From Crotophaga sulcirostris (taxonomy: Eukaryota; Chordata; Aves; Cuculiformes; Crotophagidae), in assembly GCA_013397455.1 (NCBI GenBank), contig VYZB01001147.1:1-64000 (forward strand): DNA of 64,000 nucleotides, read 5' to 3'. Positions 9,101 to 20,817 of the stretch are shown in pieces; position 1 is the stretch's first letter, and each line of letters opens with the position of its first letter. The notes below the pieces were generated by a model. That model made no database searches and had not been told where the DNA came from. It saw nothing but the letters and a program-made list of their open reading frames with translations. The position numbers and the translations under genes were made by a program.

Positions 9101-12100
9101 AGTGGAAGGCTGCTAGGAGGTCTCCCCAGAACCTTCTCTTCTCCAGGCTGAGACCCCTCGAACCACCCTGACAAGGCTGGGAATGGCTCTGGGTGTCCTG
9201 CTGGGCATCAGCAGGGTGTTCATCACCAGGCACAGGCTCCCTTCCCACAACCCAGCCCGGCGTCCCGAGCACAGGCAGAAGCAGCACCAGCCCCAGTGCC
9301 TTTGCACCTGGAGGGTAGAAGGGGAGGTGAGGAGAGGTGTGGGGGGCAGCTCCTGGCTCCACCACCGACAACTTGGCCTCCAGTGGACTGAAGTGCAGGG
9401 AAACCCTTTGCTGAAGGATTTATTCCCTTTGGTTTCTTCCAGGAAAAACAAAAGGTGTGCACTGTTTTTTTCCTCTGTGTGTGCTTGGTTTCAGTGTTGG
9501 CAAAGCGCCGGGCGGTGCTTGTGAGCCCAGGTGTGCCCGTGTTCCTCCCATGTGGCACGGCTCGGCTCCGGTGCCGCAGGGCCAGGCAAAAGCAGCGTTT
9601 CTTTGCCAACTGAATTTCTTCCTTCATTTTTAGAAGGAAAAAAAAAAAAGAATTGCTGCGACAAAACCTGTTGGTTTCCCCCATTTTTTGGTCAAACTCC
9701 CTATCAGACCCATTTCCATCGCTTGCTGGCTCTGAGCCCTGCAGCACTGGTTGGGGGGTGGCGCGGGGCGCTGCTGGCGTCCCCCTCCCAACGAGGTCCC
9801 GGCAAGGCCGTGCCCGTCTCCGGCAGCGGTGGTTGGTGATGGTGGTGGGGTGTCTCTCGCACTAACGATGCCCCTTTCTCTTCCCCCCTCCCTCCCCACT
9901 GTACATGGTATGTGTGTGTGACCCCCCTGCTGCGCCCCGCATGGCTCTGCACCCCCCGCCACCCCCCAGGCAGCCGTGCCCGTCCCGGCGCAGCTCGGCG
10001 CGTGGCTGCTGGTGGCACCGGGCGCTCCACGCGGTCCCGCCTGGCACCACCAGCTCCACCGCCGCTGCCCGCCGCTTCCCCGGCTCCGGCCGGTCCCTGC
10101 TTGATGGACGAGAGTTGGTTTGTCACCCCTCCCCCCTGTTTTACTGCAGAGGGTCCCGGCCCTGACGGCATGGGGAGCAGCCCCATGGAGGACCTGCTCA
10201 TCGAGCACCCCAGCATGTCCGTCTACGTCACCAGCACCCTTGAGGTGGACGAGGAGGTCCCCAAGGACGATGCTGACGGGTGAGTGTGGGTTGGGGGTGC
10301 TCGCTGGGGACTGCCAGCCCCAGGGTGGATGGTCAGTCCCCGCATCCCACGTGTTTTGCCCACGCGTGGCACCTGGGGACTTGGTTTGGCAGGCACAGTG
10401 GGGTTGGGCTGATGGTTGGACTGGATGAACTGAGAGGTCTTCTCTAACCTAAATGAGGTTATGATGATTCTATACATCCCCATTTTTCTGTACATCCCAC
10501 CATGATTCTATACATCCCACCATAGAGAGCACCCTGCACACATGGGACGGTGCCCCAGCTGGTGCCACATGAGGATGGCAGTGTCCATGTTCCAGAATGT
10601 TCTGCTGAGTGCACCTCAGCGCCACAAGGGGATGGCCACAGGGACAGGACCTGAGCTGGCTGCTGGGCTGTGGTGGGAGAGGGCTGTGTGTCCCCCTCCT
10701 TGGCCCCAAGCAGAGTCTCCTGGCGCAGCCGCTCGTGCCGGTGCCGCCTGTCACCTATCGAGTGGGATTTGCCAGGCTGGGCTCAAACACAGGGTCTTGC
10801 AGAGGTCTGGCACAAGCCACGCAAACCCAATAGGACAAAGTGGTCTTTGGGCACTGTGGTCCCCCTGAGATCTCCAATTCCCCAAACCAGGAGGGTGCTT
10901 GGCCCCCCGATCCCCCTCCTGCCTCCAGTGTATCCCACAGCCACAGGGAACAGGACGCTGCCAACTGTGGATGCAGAGGTTCCTCCCTGCCCCAAAGCCC
11001 AGCTTAGCAGGGGGGAAGGTTAAATAGAAATACCCCAAATGGCCCCACTGCCCTCTCCTCCCCCAGGAACTATGTGCTGGAGCCCCCCACCCTCCTTCCC
11101 CAGGGCTACAACCTTGCTGGAGACCCCAGGAAGCCTTGTCCTCTCCACAGGGCTCCCTTCCCATGGGGACAACAGTGCAGGGACAGCTCTGACCAGAACC
11201 CTAACCCTATACCTAAGTCTAACTCTGATGATTCCCTGTGGAGAGTTATACCCACAGAGAGCTGTCCCTGGAGAGGGTTGTCCCTTCCTGGCCCTGCACT
11301 GCCCCACAGCCCTGGGAAAGCCCTGACCATGTACACACTCAGTCCTGCTGCTGCTGGCCAAGCCCTGGGTCCTGCCGTGCTGTGGGGTCCCTGCTGCCCC
11401 CCAGTCCCAGCTCTCCAGCATCTCCCCTGGCATCCCCTCACCAGGGTGGGGCCGGAGGAGGATCCTCCCCTGTGCCACAGCGCTGTTATTCACCCACAAC
11501 ACAAGAATTTGGGGTGTACCTCCACCCAGGCTGGGGGACATCGTTCCTCCAGGGCTTCAGAGAATCACAGGATGGCCTGGGTTGGAAGGGACCCACAAGG
11601 ATCATTGAGTCCAACTCCTGTCCCTGCCCAGGACAATCCCAGCGTTCATACCCTGTGACTGAGGGCACTGACCAGATGCTGCTTGAGTATTGTCAGGCTG
11701 TGACTGCTTCCCCGGGCGCTTTATCAGTGCTCCACCACCCTCTGGGGGAAGAACCTTTTCCAAATCTCCAACCTAACCCTCCCCAGCACATCTTCCTGCC
11801 ATTCCCTTGGGTCTTAGCACAGGTCACCAGAGAGAAGAGCTCGGTGCCTGTTTCTCCTCCTTCCCTTGTGAGAAGGCAGCAAACAGCTGTGAGGTCCCCC
11901 CTCACTCTCCTATTCTCCAGGCTGAACAGACCAAGTGCCTTCAGCCTCTCCTCATACGACTTCTCCTCTAGATTTTTCACCAGATTTGTGGCCTCCTCTG
12001 GACACTCTCCAGTAGTTTGATGGCCTTTTTGTACTGTGGCACCCGAAACTGCACCCAGAACTCAAGGTGTGGCCACAGCCCATCCACACAGTGGTGATGG

Positions 12101-12433
12101 GTTGGAGACCCCGGTGCCCTTCTTGCCGGGGTGGGTGAGGGCTGGGTGCCAGTGGCTGCTGACGGTCCCTTTCTCCGCAGGGAGGTGCCGGAGCCGCGGC
12201 TGGAGCGGCACGCGCCGCACCACAGCCGGTCGCTGTCGGTGAAGGCCGCCATCCTGGAGAAGGTGGGGCAGGCGCGGCGGGTGCAGCGGGCCAAGCAGTT
12301 GGCCGAGAGGCACCAGCTCAGCCAGAAGGCGCTGCAGCGGCAGAACCGGGCCCGCCAGCGCCCGCCGCGCCGCCCGGCCCCGCACGCCGGTGCCTTCGTC
12401 CACCAGCCCTGCCAACGCCACGGCAACTACTGA
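5784..12433 (+). CDS. TP53INP2: TP53INP2 (tumor protein p53-inducible nuclear protein 2, DOR), three exons
   Basis: Joining 5993-6116, 9970-10279 and 12181-12433 gives 687 nt, 228 residues plus stop, close to the human 220. All three junctions use GT/AG and phases agree (1 then 2). The protein starts [10 protein letters not shown]. An acidic Glu run leads into the LC3-interacting motif EDGWLIIDL (W35, I38). A central block contains [10 protein letters not shown] and [15 protein letters not shown], and a basic C-terminal half contains [13 protein letters not shown], ending [10 protein letters not shown]. The family shuttles between nucleus and autophagosomes, binds LC3/GABARAP proteins and co-activates thyroid hormone receptor and others. 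Residues 42-86 are low-complexity Ala/Pro/Arg and are the least certain part, because other in-phase acceptors exist. The gene is convergent with NCOA6. Confidence 0.93.
8088..8192 (+). mobile_element. CR1 LINE, second subfamily, 3' end
   Basis: Sense: GAGTTGGTGTTGGTGTTAG to CCTTTCCAACCTTGTAATAC, the mirror of the 5205 and 63228 copies. It lies in TP53INP2 intron 1. Confidence 0.85.
8768..9160 (-). mobile_element. CR1 LINE 3' part
   Basis: Starts with decayed CATAGAATTAGAGAATCCTA repeats then GGTTTGGGTTGGAAGGGACC. It extends to the CTTCTCTTCTCCAGGCTGAG stretch. It has more diagnostic differences from the J-like copies than most others here. TP53INP2 intron 1. Confidence 0.88.
9970..10279 (+). 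CDS. TP53INP2: TP53INP2 second coding exon
   Basis: The donor GTGAGT at 10280 is clear. The acceptor chosen is the CCCCCCAG ending at 9969, which has a strong pyrimidine tract and keeps phase 1. In-phase alternatives follow AG at 9993 and 10053; they would shorten the protein by 8 or 28 residues. The part from [10 protein letters not shown] (codon start 10104) onwards is unmistakable family sequence. The first ~45 codons are GC-rich and Arg/Ala/Pro-rich, aligning only loosely with the human Pro/Ala linker. Confidence 0.85.
10365..10475 (+). mobile_element. CR1 LINE, third subfamily, 3' end
   Basis: Carries GCACCTGGGGACTTGG, GGCAGGCACAGTGGGGTTGG and an ATGATTCTATA end, like the copy at 56560-57068. 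TP53INP2 intron 2. Confidence 0.75.
10460..10525 (+). repeat. Short tandem duplication
   Basis: A unit of about 24 bp ending in TACATCCCACCAT is present in two to three imperfect copies just after the CR1 3' end. Confidence 0.6.
11565..12085 (-). mobile_element. CR1 LINE, fourth subfamily
   Basis: Antisense copy starting AGAATCACAGGATGGCCTGG, then CATTGAGTCCAACTCCTGTC. It reaches the TGTGGCCTCCTCTGGACAC and CTCAAGGTGTGGCC stretches. It ends about 95 bp before the last TP53INP2 coding exon. Confidence 0.88.
12181..12433 (+). CDS. TP53INP2: TP53INP2 last coding exon
   Basis: The acceptor TTTCTCCGCAG ends at 12180 and phase 2 is preserved. The exon encodes the basic C-terminal half: [20 protein letters not shown], then [19 protein letters not shown], then a Pro/Arg stretch and the terminal [10 protein letters not shown] before TGA at 12431-12433. 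In the family this region carries nuclear/nucleolar targeting. Codon use is very GC-rich, like the surrounding CpG-rich DNA. Confidence 0.93.
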
Positions 12434-15360
12434 CCTCGCCACCGCGCCGCGGCCCCCGGAGGGGTCACCCCCCCAAGCCCCACCAACGCCGGGGCCGCGG
12501 GCTCGCCCCACACCACCCCACGCCGCTCTCAACACACCTGGGCCCCCCGCTCCTCGTCTTCCTCCCCCGACCCTCGCTGCTCACCCCGGCCCCGCCGCTG
12601 GCACCGGTGACCCTCCTGCCCCGGCAGCTGCGCCAGGGAAAGGGGTTTTCCTGGTGCGATCGCCCGTTTCTGGATGCCACGGCGAAGCCTGTCTGTCCCG
12701 ACGAGCCTGTGACATCAGTGCCTTCCTTCTCCACGTCATGACTCCACGGTGGCCAGACTGGGATGTCACAAGCAGAGACACCGGAAGTGAAAAGAGCCAC
12801 AAGATTTGGGATTTTTAGCAAAATCTCATTGGTTACACTAAATAATGCTTCCTCCCCGCAAAACCAGCAAATCCCCCTCCCTCTGTGATTTCTTAATTCC
12901 GTTTGTACAGTGCTAAGACAAAAACCCCACCGCCGATCCCAACGGGGCTGCTGGTGGGGAAGGGCTGGTGGAAACCTTTGGGGCAGGCGCAGCCGGGCGG
13001 CTCCTGGTGCCTCGTGGTGTTTTTTTTTTTTAAAGACAACCTTAAAATCAATCTCAGGAAACGAAGCACCGTCCCAGCGCCTCGCGCTGAGGGCCGGCCG
13101 GCCCGGGGCCACCCGTAGCATCGCCACGAATGGGGGTCCCACGAAGCCCAGCTGCCTCCAAGCAAGCCCCCTCCTCCTGGAGCCACTCCAGCCACCCCCA
13201 GCATCCATAGGTGTGTGCGTGTCTGTGTCTCGGTGTCCCTTGGCACCTGGAAGAGGCACTGTTGAAGCCAAGGAGCTTGCCCAGTGCCAACCCCTGGGAG
13301 GGGAGCGGAGGCAGGGATCTGTGCAGCGTCCCCCAGGTGGCAAAAGCACGTCGACATGAAGGGATGCCGAAGAGGAGGCTGGAGGGAAGAGGCTGAAAGG
13401 TGGGCAAAGATGGACTTGGAAGCAGCAAAGGGACAAGGTGGGGCAGGCGAGAGGGTCGCTGCAGTGGAGCCGTAGCAGGGACACCTTCTCTCCCCACTAA
13501 AAATTGCATCCTTTCCCATGAAGGACCAAATTCCATTGTGGGCAACACCCATTTTTAATGCAGATCCCTCCCTGTGATGGACTTATTTTCGAAGGACACG
13601 GTCTGGACTTTTCACCAGCTCCAACACCAGCTGAGGTGGCTCCAAACTCAGCAGAACTTTGCTGATCCTCCTCCAGCTCCCTCCCTCTAGGGTCTAGGTT
13701 TGCACCCTGTGCCAGATCTGTCCATGGCATCCTGCTCGTGGCCAGCTCACAGCCTGGATTCCCATCCACTGAGACAAGAAGTATCCCCAAAAATACTCAC
13801 GAGAGTTTCTTCCATTCCCTGTGTTAGAGCCCTGAATATCAGCTTGGGACCTGGATTGAAGAAATCATGGGAAGCCCAGACAGCTGATATTTGTTCGTTT
13901 TTTTTAATGAGATTAAAAACAAACCAAACCTTCTTACGAGCATCAGCCCTGGGGCTGTGCCTGGGAGCCCAGACTGCGGTGGAGCTGGCTGTTGATGCTC
14001 ACCTCCAGAGGTTCTCTCTTGCTCCGATGCCATGGCATTCCCAAAAGCACAGAAAGAACCAAACCCCAATTTCAAGTATCTCTTTTCCGGGCCAGTTTCT
14101 TGTTTCAAGTTCTCCCCAGCCCCAGTGCCCTCCCCACATGGATGATGAGATGCCTCCTGCCCCTCCAGCTGCAGCAGCCGGTGCCCACCAGAGTGAGCGC
14201 GGTGCTGGCGACTGTGCTGGGGGAGTCGCCAGGTCGTATTCTGCACCCACCACGCTGCTTTGGGCCACTGCTTTTTTCAGCCTTTCTGGAAAGCGTGGTG
14301 GCAGCGGAGCGGGTTTCTCACAGTATCAGCAGAGAAGGTGGGCAGGGGAGGCTGGTGTTACCCTCAGCCCTTGCATTGCCCAGTGCGCCTTGTGCCGTGC
14401 TACAGTCACCATCGCTCACCACCGAACTGAAGACCACCCTGGAGATGGCCCTGTTTCATCTCTGGTGTCTTCTCGGTGAAGAGACTGACAACTCCTTGAC
14501 TGGAAGGGAACGTTTACATCCTCTGGCTTCGTGGGCTTCACAGAAATGCCTTTCCCCTGCCACTCTGAAGTGGTGCCCGATGTGAACCAGGAACACGGCA
14601 TCTGCAGGGACGCTGGTGTGGGTGCTTGTGAAGGTGAGCATGGACTGAGCCCGAGCTCCCGGCGCTCTGATGGATCGAGGAGGTGCTGCCTGCCCCGTGC
14701 TGCTCTCCCCTGGCTCACTGGATGATGTCATCTGTGGCCGCTGGGCAGCAGCATTAGAGGAAGCATTTTCTTTCTACCCCAACTATATATCAAGAAGTGG
14801 ACGGTGTCCTGCCTCTCAACCCGTTCTCTCCATTGCAAATTCTCCTGCACATCCAAGCTGCTGGCAGTCCCTCTGGAGCACTCCTGAAGCCAGAGGCTGG
14901 CTGTGGCGCTGGCTGCCCCTCCGCAGCTCCAGGGCAAGACAGGCTGGCGGGCAACAAGGCTGGCTGGGAACGGCAGCTGCGGGCACATCCTGCCATGTCT
15001 CACCCGCTCAGCCCTTCCGTGCCCACCAGGCTGGTTGCAAACAGTACCGTGGTAGGAGAAACCCCTCATCAAAATCCTCCCCTGCATCCCAATCATCCTT
15101 TACGAGCCAGAAGACCTCGACCGTGATGCCAAGTCGTGGCTGGCTCCCAGCACCCATTTCAACCAGCTGATGTCATTATTCCGTCCTGTTTTTAGGAAGC
15201 AAATGCAAACTGTTTTCTTTTCCTTTCTTCTTTCCGTGCCAGTCTGAGACGTCTTTCACTACGCTGTGCCCCACCAGCACAGGACATGAAGCAGAACTAT
15301 TATCACACTTTATATCCAGAGTATGTTTATAAAGGATTAATAAATTATTAATGATGTTTT
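12434..15360 (+). other. TP53INP2: TP53INP2 probable 3'UTR
   Basis: No further coding signal follows the stop. A CpG-rich stretch to about 13.1 kb continues the exon composition and no CR1 interrupts the region. An AATAAA at 15339-15344 would give a 3'UTR of about 2.9 kb, similar to the roughly 3 kb I remember for the mammalian gene. Later AATAAA motifs (18467, 19965) allow longer forms. The length is inferred; the sequence shows only the signals. Confidence 0.55.
15339..15344 (+). terminator. Candidate TP53INP2 poly(A) signal AATAAA
   Basis: A canonical hexamer in an AT-rich patch, 2.9 kb after the stop codon. No strong GT-rich downstream element was singled out, so usage is a guess. Confidence 0.45.
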
Positions 15361-18300
15361 CATGGAGAGGTTGGTCCAGAGTCCTGGCATCCCGCAAGGC
15401 AACGAAGCACGCTTACCACGGCTTATCTGGGCTCCTGCGATCCCCTCCTTGTTGTTTGCACACTTGCTTGTGTAATTAACATTAATAATCACCTATTAAC
15501 ACCCTACAAAGTGACTGTTGATCCACCAGGGTGAGCGTAAGGGATGCTGCGGCAAAGGGTGTGCAGACCATGCTTTGCAGATGCCCTGCAAGGCTCCGCT
15601 CCTGCCCGACACTGAGCACAAGACCTGATACCACATCTCCTGCCAGAGCAAGAAACCCCCCTTCCGCTGCCATCATGAGTCTCCTCGAATCTTAAAACAA
15701 ATGAAAGGTGCTTAAAAAAAACTGAGAACTCTTCCTGTGTGCACATGTGTGCATGTGTAGGTGTTTCCCCACATAGTGTGGGTGTTTGGTAGGTTGTTAC
15801 GGGGTGCGGGTTTTAGTTTTTTTAGGGAGTTGTTTGGGTTTTTTTTATTTCCACCCAGTATTTTGAATTTGTGATGAGCTCTGCGATGCTCCCAATGCGA
15901 AGGTGACGCAAACACGGCGCTGGCTGGCAGGGAGGTCCTGCTCCAACAGCTGGGATGAGTCTTGCTTTGCTATACTTACATGGGGGAAACTACAGCACGG
16001 ACTCAGGGACAAACAAATATGCTGGGGGCTTTAAAACCGTGGCTTTTTTTCTGGGCTTCTCTGTTGGGATGTGGGGTTTGTTTCTGGGAGGCCTTTGGTT
16101 GTGCAGATCCCGAAGGATGCTATGGGGATGTGGGCAAAGCCTTTGGCAGCGCGTATCAGCGAGAGGCTGGGCTGGCTGCTGCACCATGGAAGAGGTGCAG
16201 CGTTTGATGCTCCAAAAAGCTGCTCTGGCCACTTGTGGTGAATCCATCCCTGAGCAGCAGCCTCTCTACATTCCCCTGTGTCCCCAAAATTCACCCTATA
16301 GCTGCAAGAATGCGACTGGGCCCTCCTTGGGTTTGGTTGTGAACAACTGTGTATGGATTTTAAGCATTGAGCCCCTGAGGATTTGGGAAGGGAAGCGGAG
16401 CTGGGCTGGTTCCCACCACAGCCCTGGGATCTGAAGGCAGCTGGGATGCGGGAAGCCGTCAGGGCAATCCTGTGAAGGAATGCTGATGCAGGTGGCAGGC
16501 AGATTTGTGGGAGAAATGTTGTGTTTCTTGCAATGAAAGCATAAAAAAAGGAAAAAAAAAAAATCCTCGGTGGAGAGACCTGGGCAAAGTCAATGCCAGG
16601 CAGCTTTGCCTGGGCAGCGCTGCTGGGAAGGGTGAACTGGCTTTGACCCTGGCAGCAGCTTCCCAGTCGCTGGGATCGCAGGGAGGAGCAGGCGTGGACG
16701 GGCAGGCTGGGGCAGTGCTGGCAGCACCTCCTGGAGGCAGCAGGAAAGATCCTTTCTGCCACTCAACGTTCCCATGGGGTAGGGGATCTTCTCCAAGCAA
16801 GGCGTGAGAGGTTTGCATCCCAGTACGAGGCAGGGCAGACTGGCTTCATCCCAGTGATGGATGAACCCTTGGAATGGGTGGTGAGGCTCCCCCAGCCAGC
16901 AGGACAAGACCAGCAGAGGCAGCCCTCCTGGAGAAGTGCCACCAGTCAAGATGACAACCAGACATGGCAGAACACACCCAAACCCCACTGCAACAACCTC
17001 CCACATCAGCTCCACACCAGGCAAATGCAGGCTCATGGCCACAGCACACATGGGACACCTCGCTGGCAGCCACATCAGATGCCACCAAGTTCTTCTGTTG
17101 AATTTTTGTTCCTGCCTGCGCTGCAAGGCTAGGAGAACAGCATCTGATGCTCTGAAACTCACACTCACAAATGCGCTTTCCAAAAAACTCTGTTGTAAAA
17201 GTCCCATCTGGAAGGAAAATTATGCTTTCCATGGGAGCCAGCATTTCTTTTTCATTATGGATACCGTAAACACGTGGCTCATCCCAAAGATCACCTCTGT
17301 GGGAGTCTCCACTCTTCCTTTAGGCATGTTGCTAATCAATGGATGATTTTCCATTTACATCTTCCTGGTATCTTTCTCTCTTCTGTCCAGCCCCACTGGA
17401 AAGGAAAAAGATGTTTGTGCTACTGGACAGAACAAAAAAAACCCAGATGACAAAGTGCTCCAGCGAGGTTCTCGACTGCAATCCCCCAGCTTTGCACTCG
17501 CTTCTGTGGAGGAGAAACAGCAGTTCCTGCATAAAGTGCGAAGTAAATTTCAGGTGAATTTATTCTAAACCAAGCAAATGGTCAGTGAAAAGGGATAGGA
17601 CACTGCAAGTTCAGAAGGTTGTTCTCAGCCTCTGCCTGTTGCTGCTCCTCTGGGATGGGGTGAGGGCAGTCCTGGAGGCTTCCCTGAGTGTCTGGGTTGG
17701 AAATCAGAGGCCACCTGCTGCTGCCACAGTGACTCGCTGGCCACTGGGGATTGTCAGTAGCCCCCAGTTTGCTGCTCCTCTTTTGCTGTCTGCACCCAGA
17801 AATAGCTGCTGATGTGAAAGATGTGCCAGTGCATCCCCTAAAACCCTCAGAGCTTCCCCCGAAGTCCTTTTCTACCACAGGACTGTGTCAGGTGGCTTCC
17901 CCAGCACAGCTGCTGGCAGAGACCAGAGCCCTGGGACAGACACCCAACCACGCTCACAGTGTCTCCGTCCCAGAGCACTCCCACCCTCAGACCAGTTAAT
18001 GGCCTCTGATTGCCTTAGGGCTTGTCTTCTTCAAGGTGGAGCTTTCCATCTCCACCCATCAGATCTACTCAAGACATTGTCAGTCATCACTGATTGCCCA
18101 GTGTCCTCAAGGGCTCAGCCCTCACCCCATTAACATGATTGAAGCAACTGTCATGGACTGCATAAACATGGCTGCAGAAGCTGGGTGAAGTGGTGGGGTG
18201 GCTCTTTCTGGTTGGCAAGTCCAAGAGGTGTCCTCAAACCCATCAGAGATGCTGCCTTCTCCACTCCTGTGGTGGAAGCATTGTCAGCCAATGAGCTCTG

Positions 18301-18466
18301 GACTACCAGACCCAGGAGGTCTCCCCATGGACCTTTGTTCATGCCATTCATCAATGCATCATCAGCCTTTCCTTTTACTTCTTAGAAGATCTGTGTCATT
18401 AGCCAAACCCACAACTCTTTCCTCAGAGAAGGATGGGGATGACAAAGCTGAGCAGCTCCATTTAAT

Positions 18467-18472
18467 AATAAA
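18467..18472 (+). terminator. Alternative downstream AATAAA
   Basis: A canonical hexamer 6.0 kb after the TP53INP2 stop. It could end an extended 3'UTR or be incidental. Confidence 0.15.
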
Positions 18473-19867
18473 GATGCTCCTACATGCAGTCCTTTTTAAA
18501 ATCCATTTTACAGAGGTGAGATAAGGTGTGCTCCTGTTTTACCCACTTTGAGCTCTTCCAGGGTTGGCTTTGAGGATGCTATCTGACCCAGAGCAAGCGC
18601 AAAGCTCTGTTAGAGGGATGCTAATGCGTGCCTGGAGCAGGAACACCCCACTGCAAAGCTTTGGCTCTGTCCCAGCTACCCATGAAAATCCCTCTGCCTT
18701 CCTTGCTGCGATTGTATTTTATTCCCTGGGCAGGGGAGAAGGTTTTATCCCTTGCAAGTGGAGGGGGAAACCAGCACAGTACAGTGACAGCGTAGCTTAA
18801 AAATGGGTTTCACAGGGGAGCCCAAAGTTCCTCCACTCTTCCACGGTCCTCTCACATATCCACATCAAAAAAGCTGGGAGCAGGTTTCACTGAAATCTTA
18901 TCCTCCACTTTATGTTGACACAGTTATGCTTTGGGAAATCTGGGGGTGAGGGAACAGCACGAGGCAGAACACTCCGATGCTGGTATTTTCTCTTGTATCA
19001 TAAATCTGTTCATACGAGCACGGCAATATTTTATTGGTGTTTATCAACCCTAGGATGGTAGAACTTATCCACGCGTCATCCGCCTCCACGCTGGACTGAG
19101 TGTCCATGTGCCTTTCACCCTTTCCCATGGTTTCTCATCTTTTTTAACACAACTGCAGAACTTGAATCAGTCCGGGAACTCGCGTTACAATTCCTATGCA
19201 AGGGATGACTGGGGAGTCAGTTTTCAATATCTCTGTGTTTCTGTGTCATTCTAAAAGTAGATGCTGGGATTTTCAGAGAAGCTGAGCAGAATTAATGCCC
19301 TAAAAAGCATTTAACTCCTTTTTTGAAAAGCCTAGCCCCTCACTGGTTCGTGCATGGAGAGCGGCAGCAGAACGAGCACAAGCGTGTGGCCAGGACAGAC
19401 GGGTGTCCAAGAGATTTTCATTCTGAGAGAAGTGAGACCCAGTTGGAAAAGGTTGCCTTAAGCCTTCCCTAAAATGTGTTGGAGGCCGTTGCTGTCCCTG
19501 GCCACCAGCCCTGTGCTCACTGCCACCGGGTTGCCCTGTTGGGTGTTGCCAAGGCCCCATCGAGAAGCACCCACGCAGCGTTCTCCATCGGCCGCGCTCA
19601 GCCCAAAGCCTTACAGCAGTGCGACAGCTTCCACAGTGGGATTGGGAGAAAAGGGAAAAAAAAGCCCCATAATTTTCTACATCACCTGTGCTGTAGGACT
19701 GAAACCTTGTCCAAAACTCAGAGCTAATGAAATGCGTCCTTTTTTTATGTGTTTTGTGTTCAATCAGTGTCAGCATGGTCAGTAGGGACAGGGCGTCTGC
19801 TCCTCTAGGACGTTGTGCAAACGTGTGTCAGCAGACTGAAGGACACAACTGCCTGGGATATGTTATG

Positions 19868-19882
19868 TAGTGTGTGTGTGTG
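19868..19882 (+). repeat. (TG)n microsatellite
   Basis: A short TG run, about seven units. Confidence 0.85.
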
Positions 19883-19964
19883 TAACCTGGTTTGCTTGTT
19901 AGGTTGCAATGCTGTCTTTTGACTGAAAAAAAAAATCTAATATAAAGAAAAAACCACAAGAAAC

Positions 19965-19970
19965 AATAAA
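19965..19970 (+). terminator. Alternative distal AATAAA
   Basis: A canonical hexamer 7.5 kb after the TP53INP2 stop. It follows a TG-repeat (19870-19882) and an A-rich run, a composition often seen near vertebrate 3' ends. No repeat interrupts 12434-20184, so a very long TP53INP2 3'UTR is possible. Confidence 0.25.
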
Positions 19971-20184
19971 AAATATTTAAACTCTATTTGATGTGCATTC
20001 CTCTCAAGCCTGCAAGTAAACCTGTTTGCAAAAAGCTTTGACCATCACAGCATTGACTTTTAAAAGCTTATTTCAAAAACCAGAGACAAGTCAGTAAGAA
20101 AAAGTCCTCTGTAAACATGAGGACAAATGGGAGGGGATGGGATGGGCTGAGTCAGTTGAGGGCACTTTTCTCCCTCCTCATTGT

Positions 20185-20588
20185 CATAGAATCAGAGAAT
20201 GGTTTGTGTTGGAAGGAACCGTAGAGATCACCCAGTTCCACCCCCCTGTCATGGGCAGGGACACCTCCCACTGGATCAGGGGGCTCCAAGCCCCATCCAG
20301 CCTGGCCTGGAACACCTCCAGGGATGGGGCAGCCACCACTGCTCTGGGCAGCCTGGGCCAGGGCCTCCCCACCCTCACAGCAAAACATTTTTTCCCAAGA
20401 TCTCATCTCAATCTCCCCTCTTTCAGCTGAAAACCCTTCCCCCTTGTCCTGTCCCTGCCCTCCCTGATCAAGAGCCCCTCCCCAGCTTTCCTGGAGCCCC
20501 TTTCAGCACTGGAGGCTGCTCTAAGGTCTCCCCGCAGCCTTCTCTTCTCCAGGCTGAACAGCCCCAACTCTCTCAGCCTGTCCTCGTA
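20185..20588 (-). mobile_element. CR1 LINE 3' part (J-like)
   Basis: Antisense from CATAGAATCAGAGAATGG to CTCAGCCTGTCCTCG. A well-preserved copy between the two gene ends. Confidence 0.9.
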
Positions 20589-20729
20589 ATTCCACAAGAA
20601 AAGAAGAAAGGTAAAGTATCTGTTTGTGCACAAAGCAAGCACTTCCCTGAAAAGGCTGGCTGCTCAGTGTCTCACTATGAGAGCTCCCCGCTACAGAGGC
20701 TGATCCATTCTCATCCAGTACAGCCATGC

Positions 20730-20817
20730 AGAGAAAAATGCCTTGTTAAATGGTTTGAAGGCTTCCTGAAAGGCATCATTCTTCATCTTCAAACCATTTA
20801 ACAAGGCATTTTTCTCT
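20730..20817. repeat. Perfect 31-bp inverted repeat with 26-nt loop
   Basis: The left arm 20730-20760 and right arm 20787-20817 are exact reverse complements (left arm starts AGAGAAAAATGCCTTGTTAA). The spacer is 20761-20786. It lies 140 bp after a CR1 and about 240 bp before the NCOA6 3' end. It would fold into an 88-nt hairpin on either strand. Confidence 0.95.

Larger units (their letters stand above)
6117..9969 (+). other. TP53INP2: TP53INP2 intron 1
   Basis: 3.85 kb with two CR1 copies (8088, 8768). From about 9500 the sequence becomes CpG-rich towards exon 2. No other gene seen. Confidence 0.8.
10280..12180 (+). other. TP53INP2: TP53INP2 intron 2
   Basis: 1.9 kb with a CR1 3' end near each side. 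A short CCCTAA-like stretch at 11200-11215 is too brief to call telomeric. Confidence 0.85.
15361..20184. other. Intergenic DNA or extended TP53INP2 3'UTR
   Basis: 4.8 kb free of recognisable CR1 in this CR1-dense window. No coding sequence recognised. Alternative poly(A) signals lie at 18467 and 19965. Confidence 0.5.

Noticed and set aside
11190..11240. CCCTAACCCTA-like stretch as an interstitial telomere repeat
   Set aside because: Fewer than three clean units, decaying quickly.
12465..13484. 339-codon - strand open frame downstream of TP53INP2
   Set aside because: It lies in CpG-rich 3'UTR where stops are rare by composition; the product is low-complexity and unlike any family known to me.
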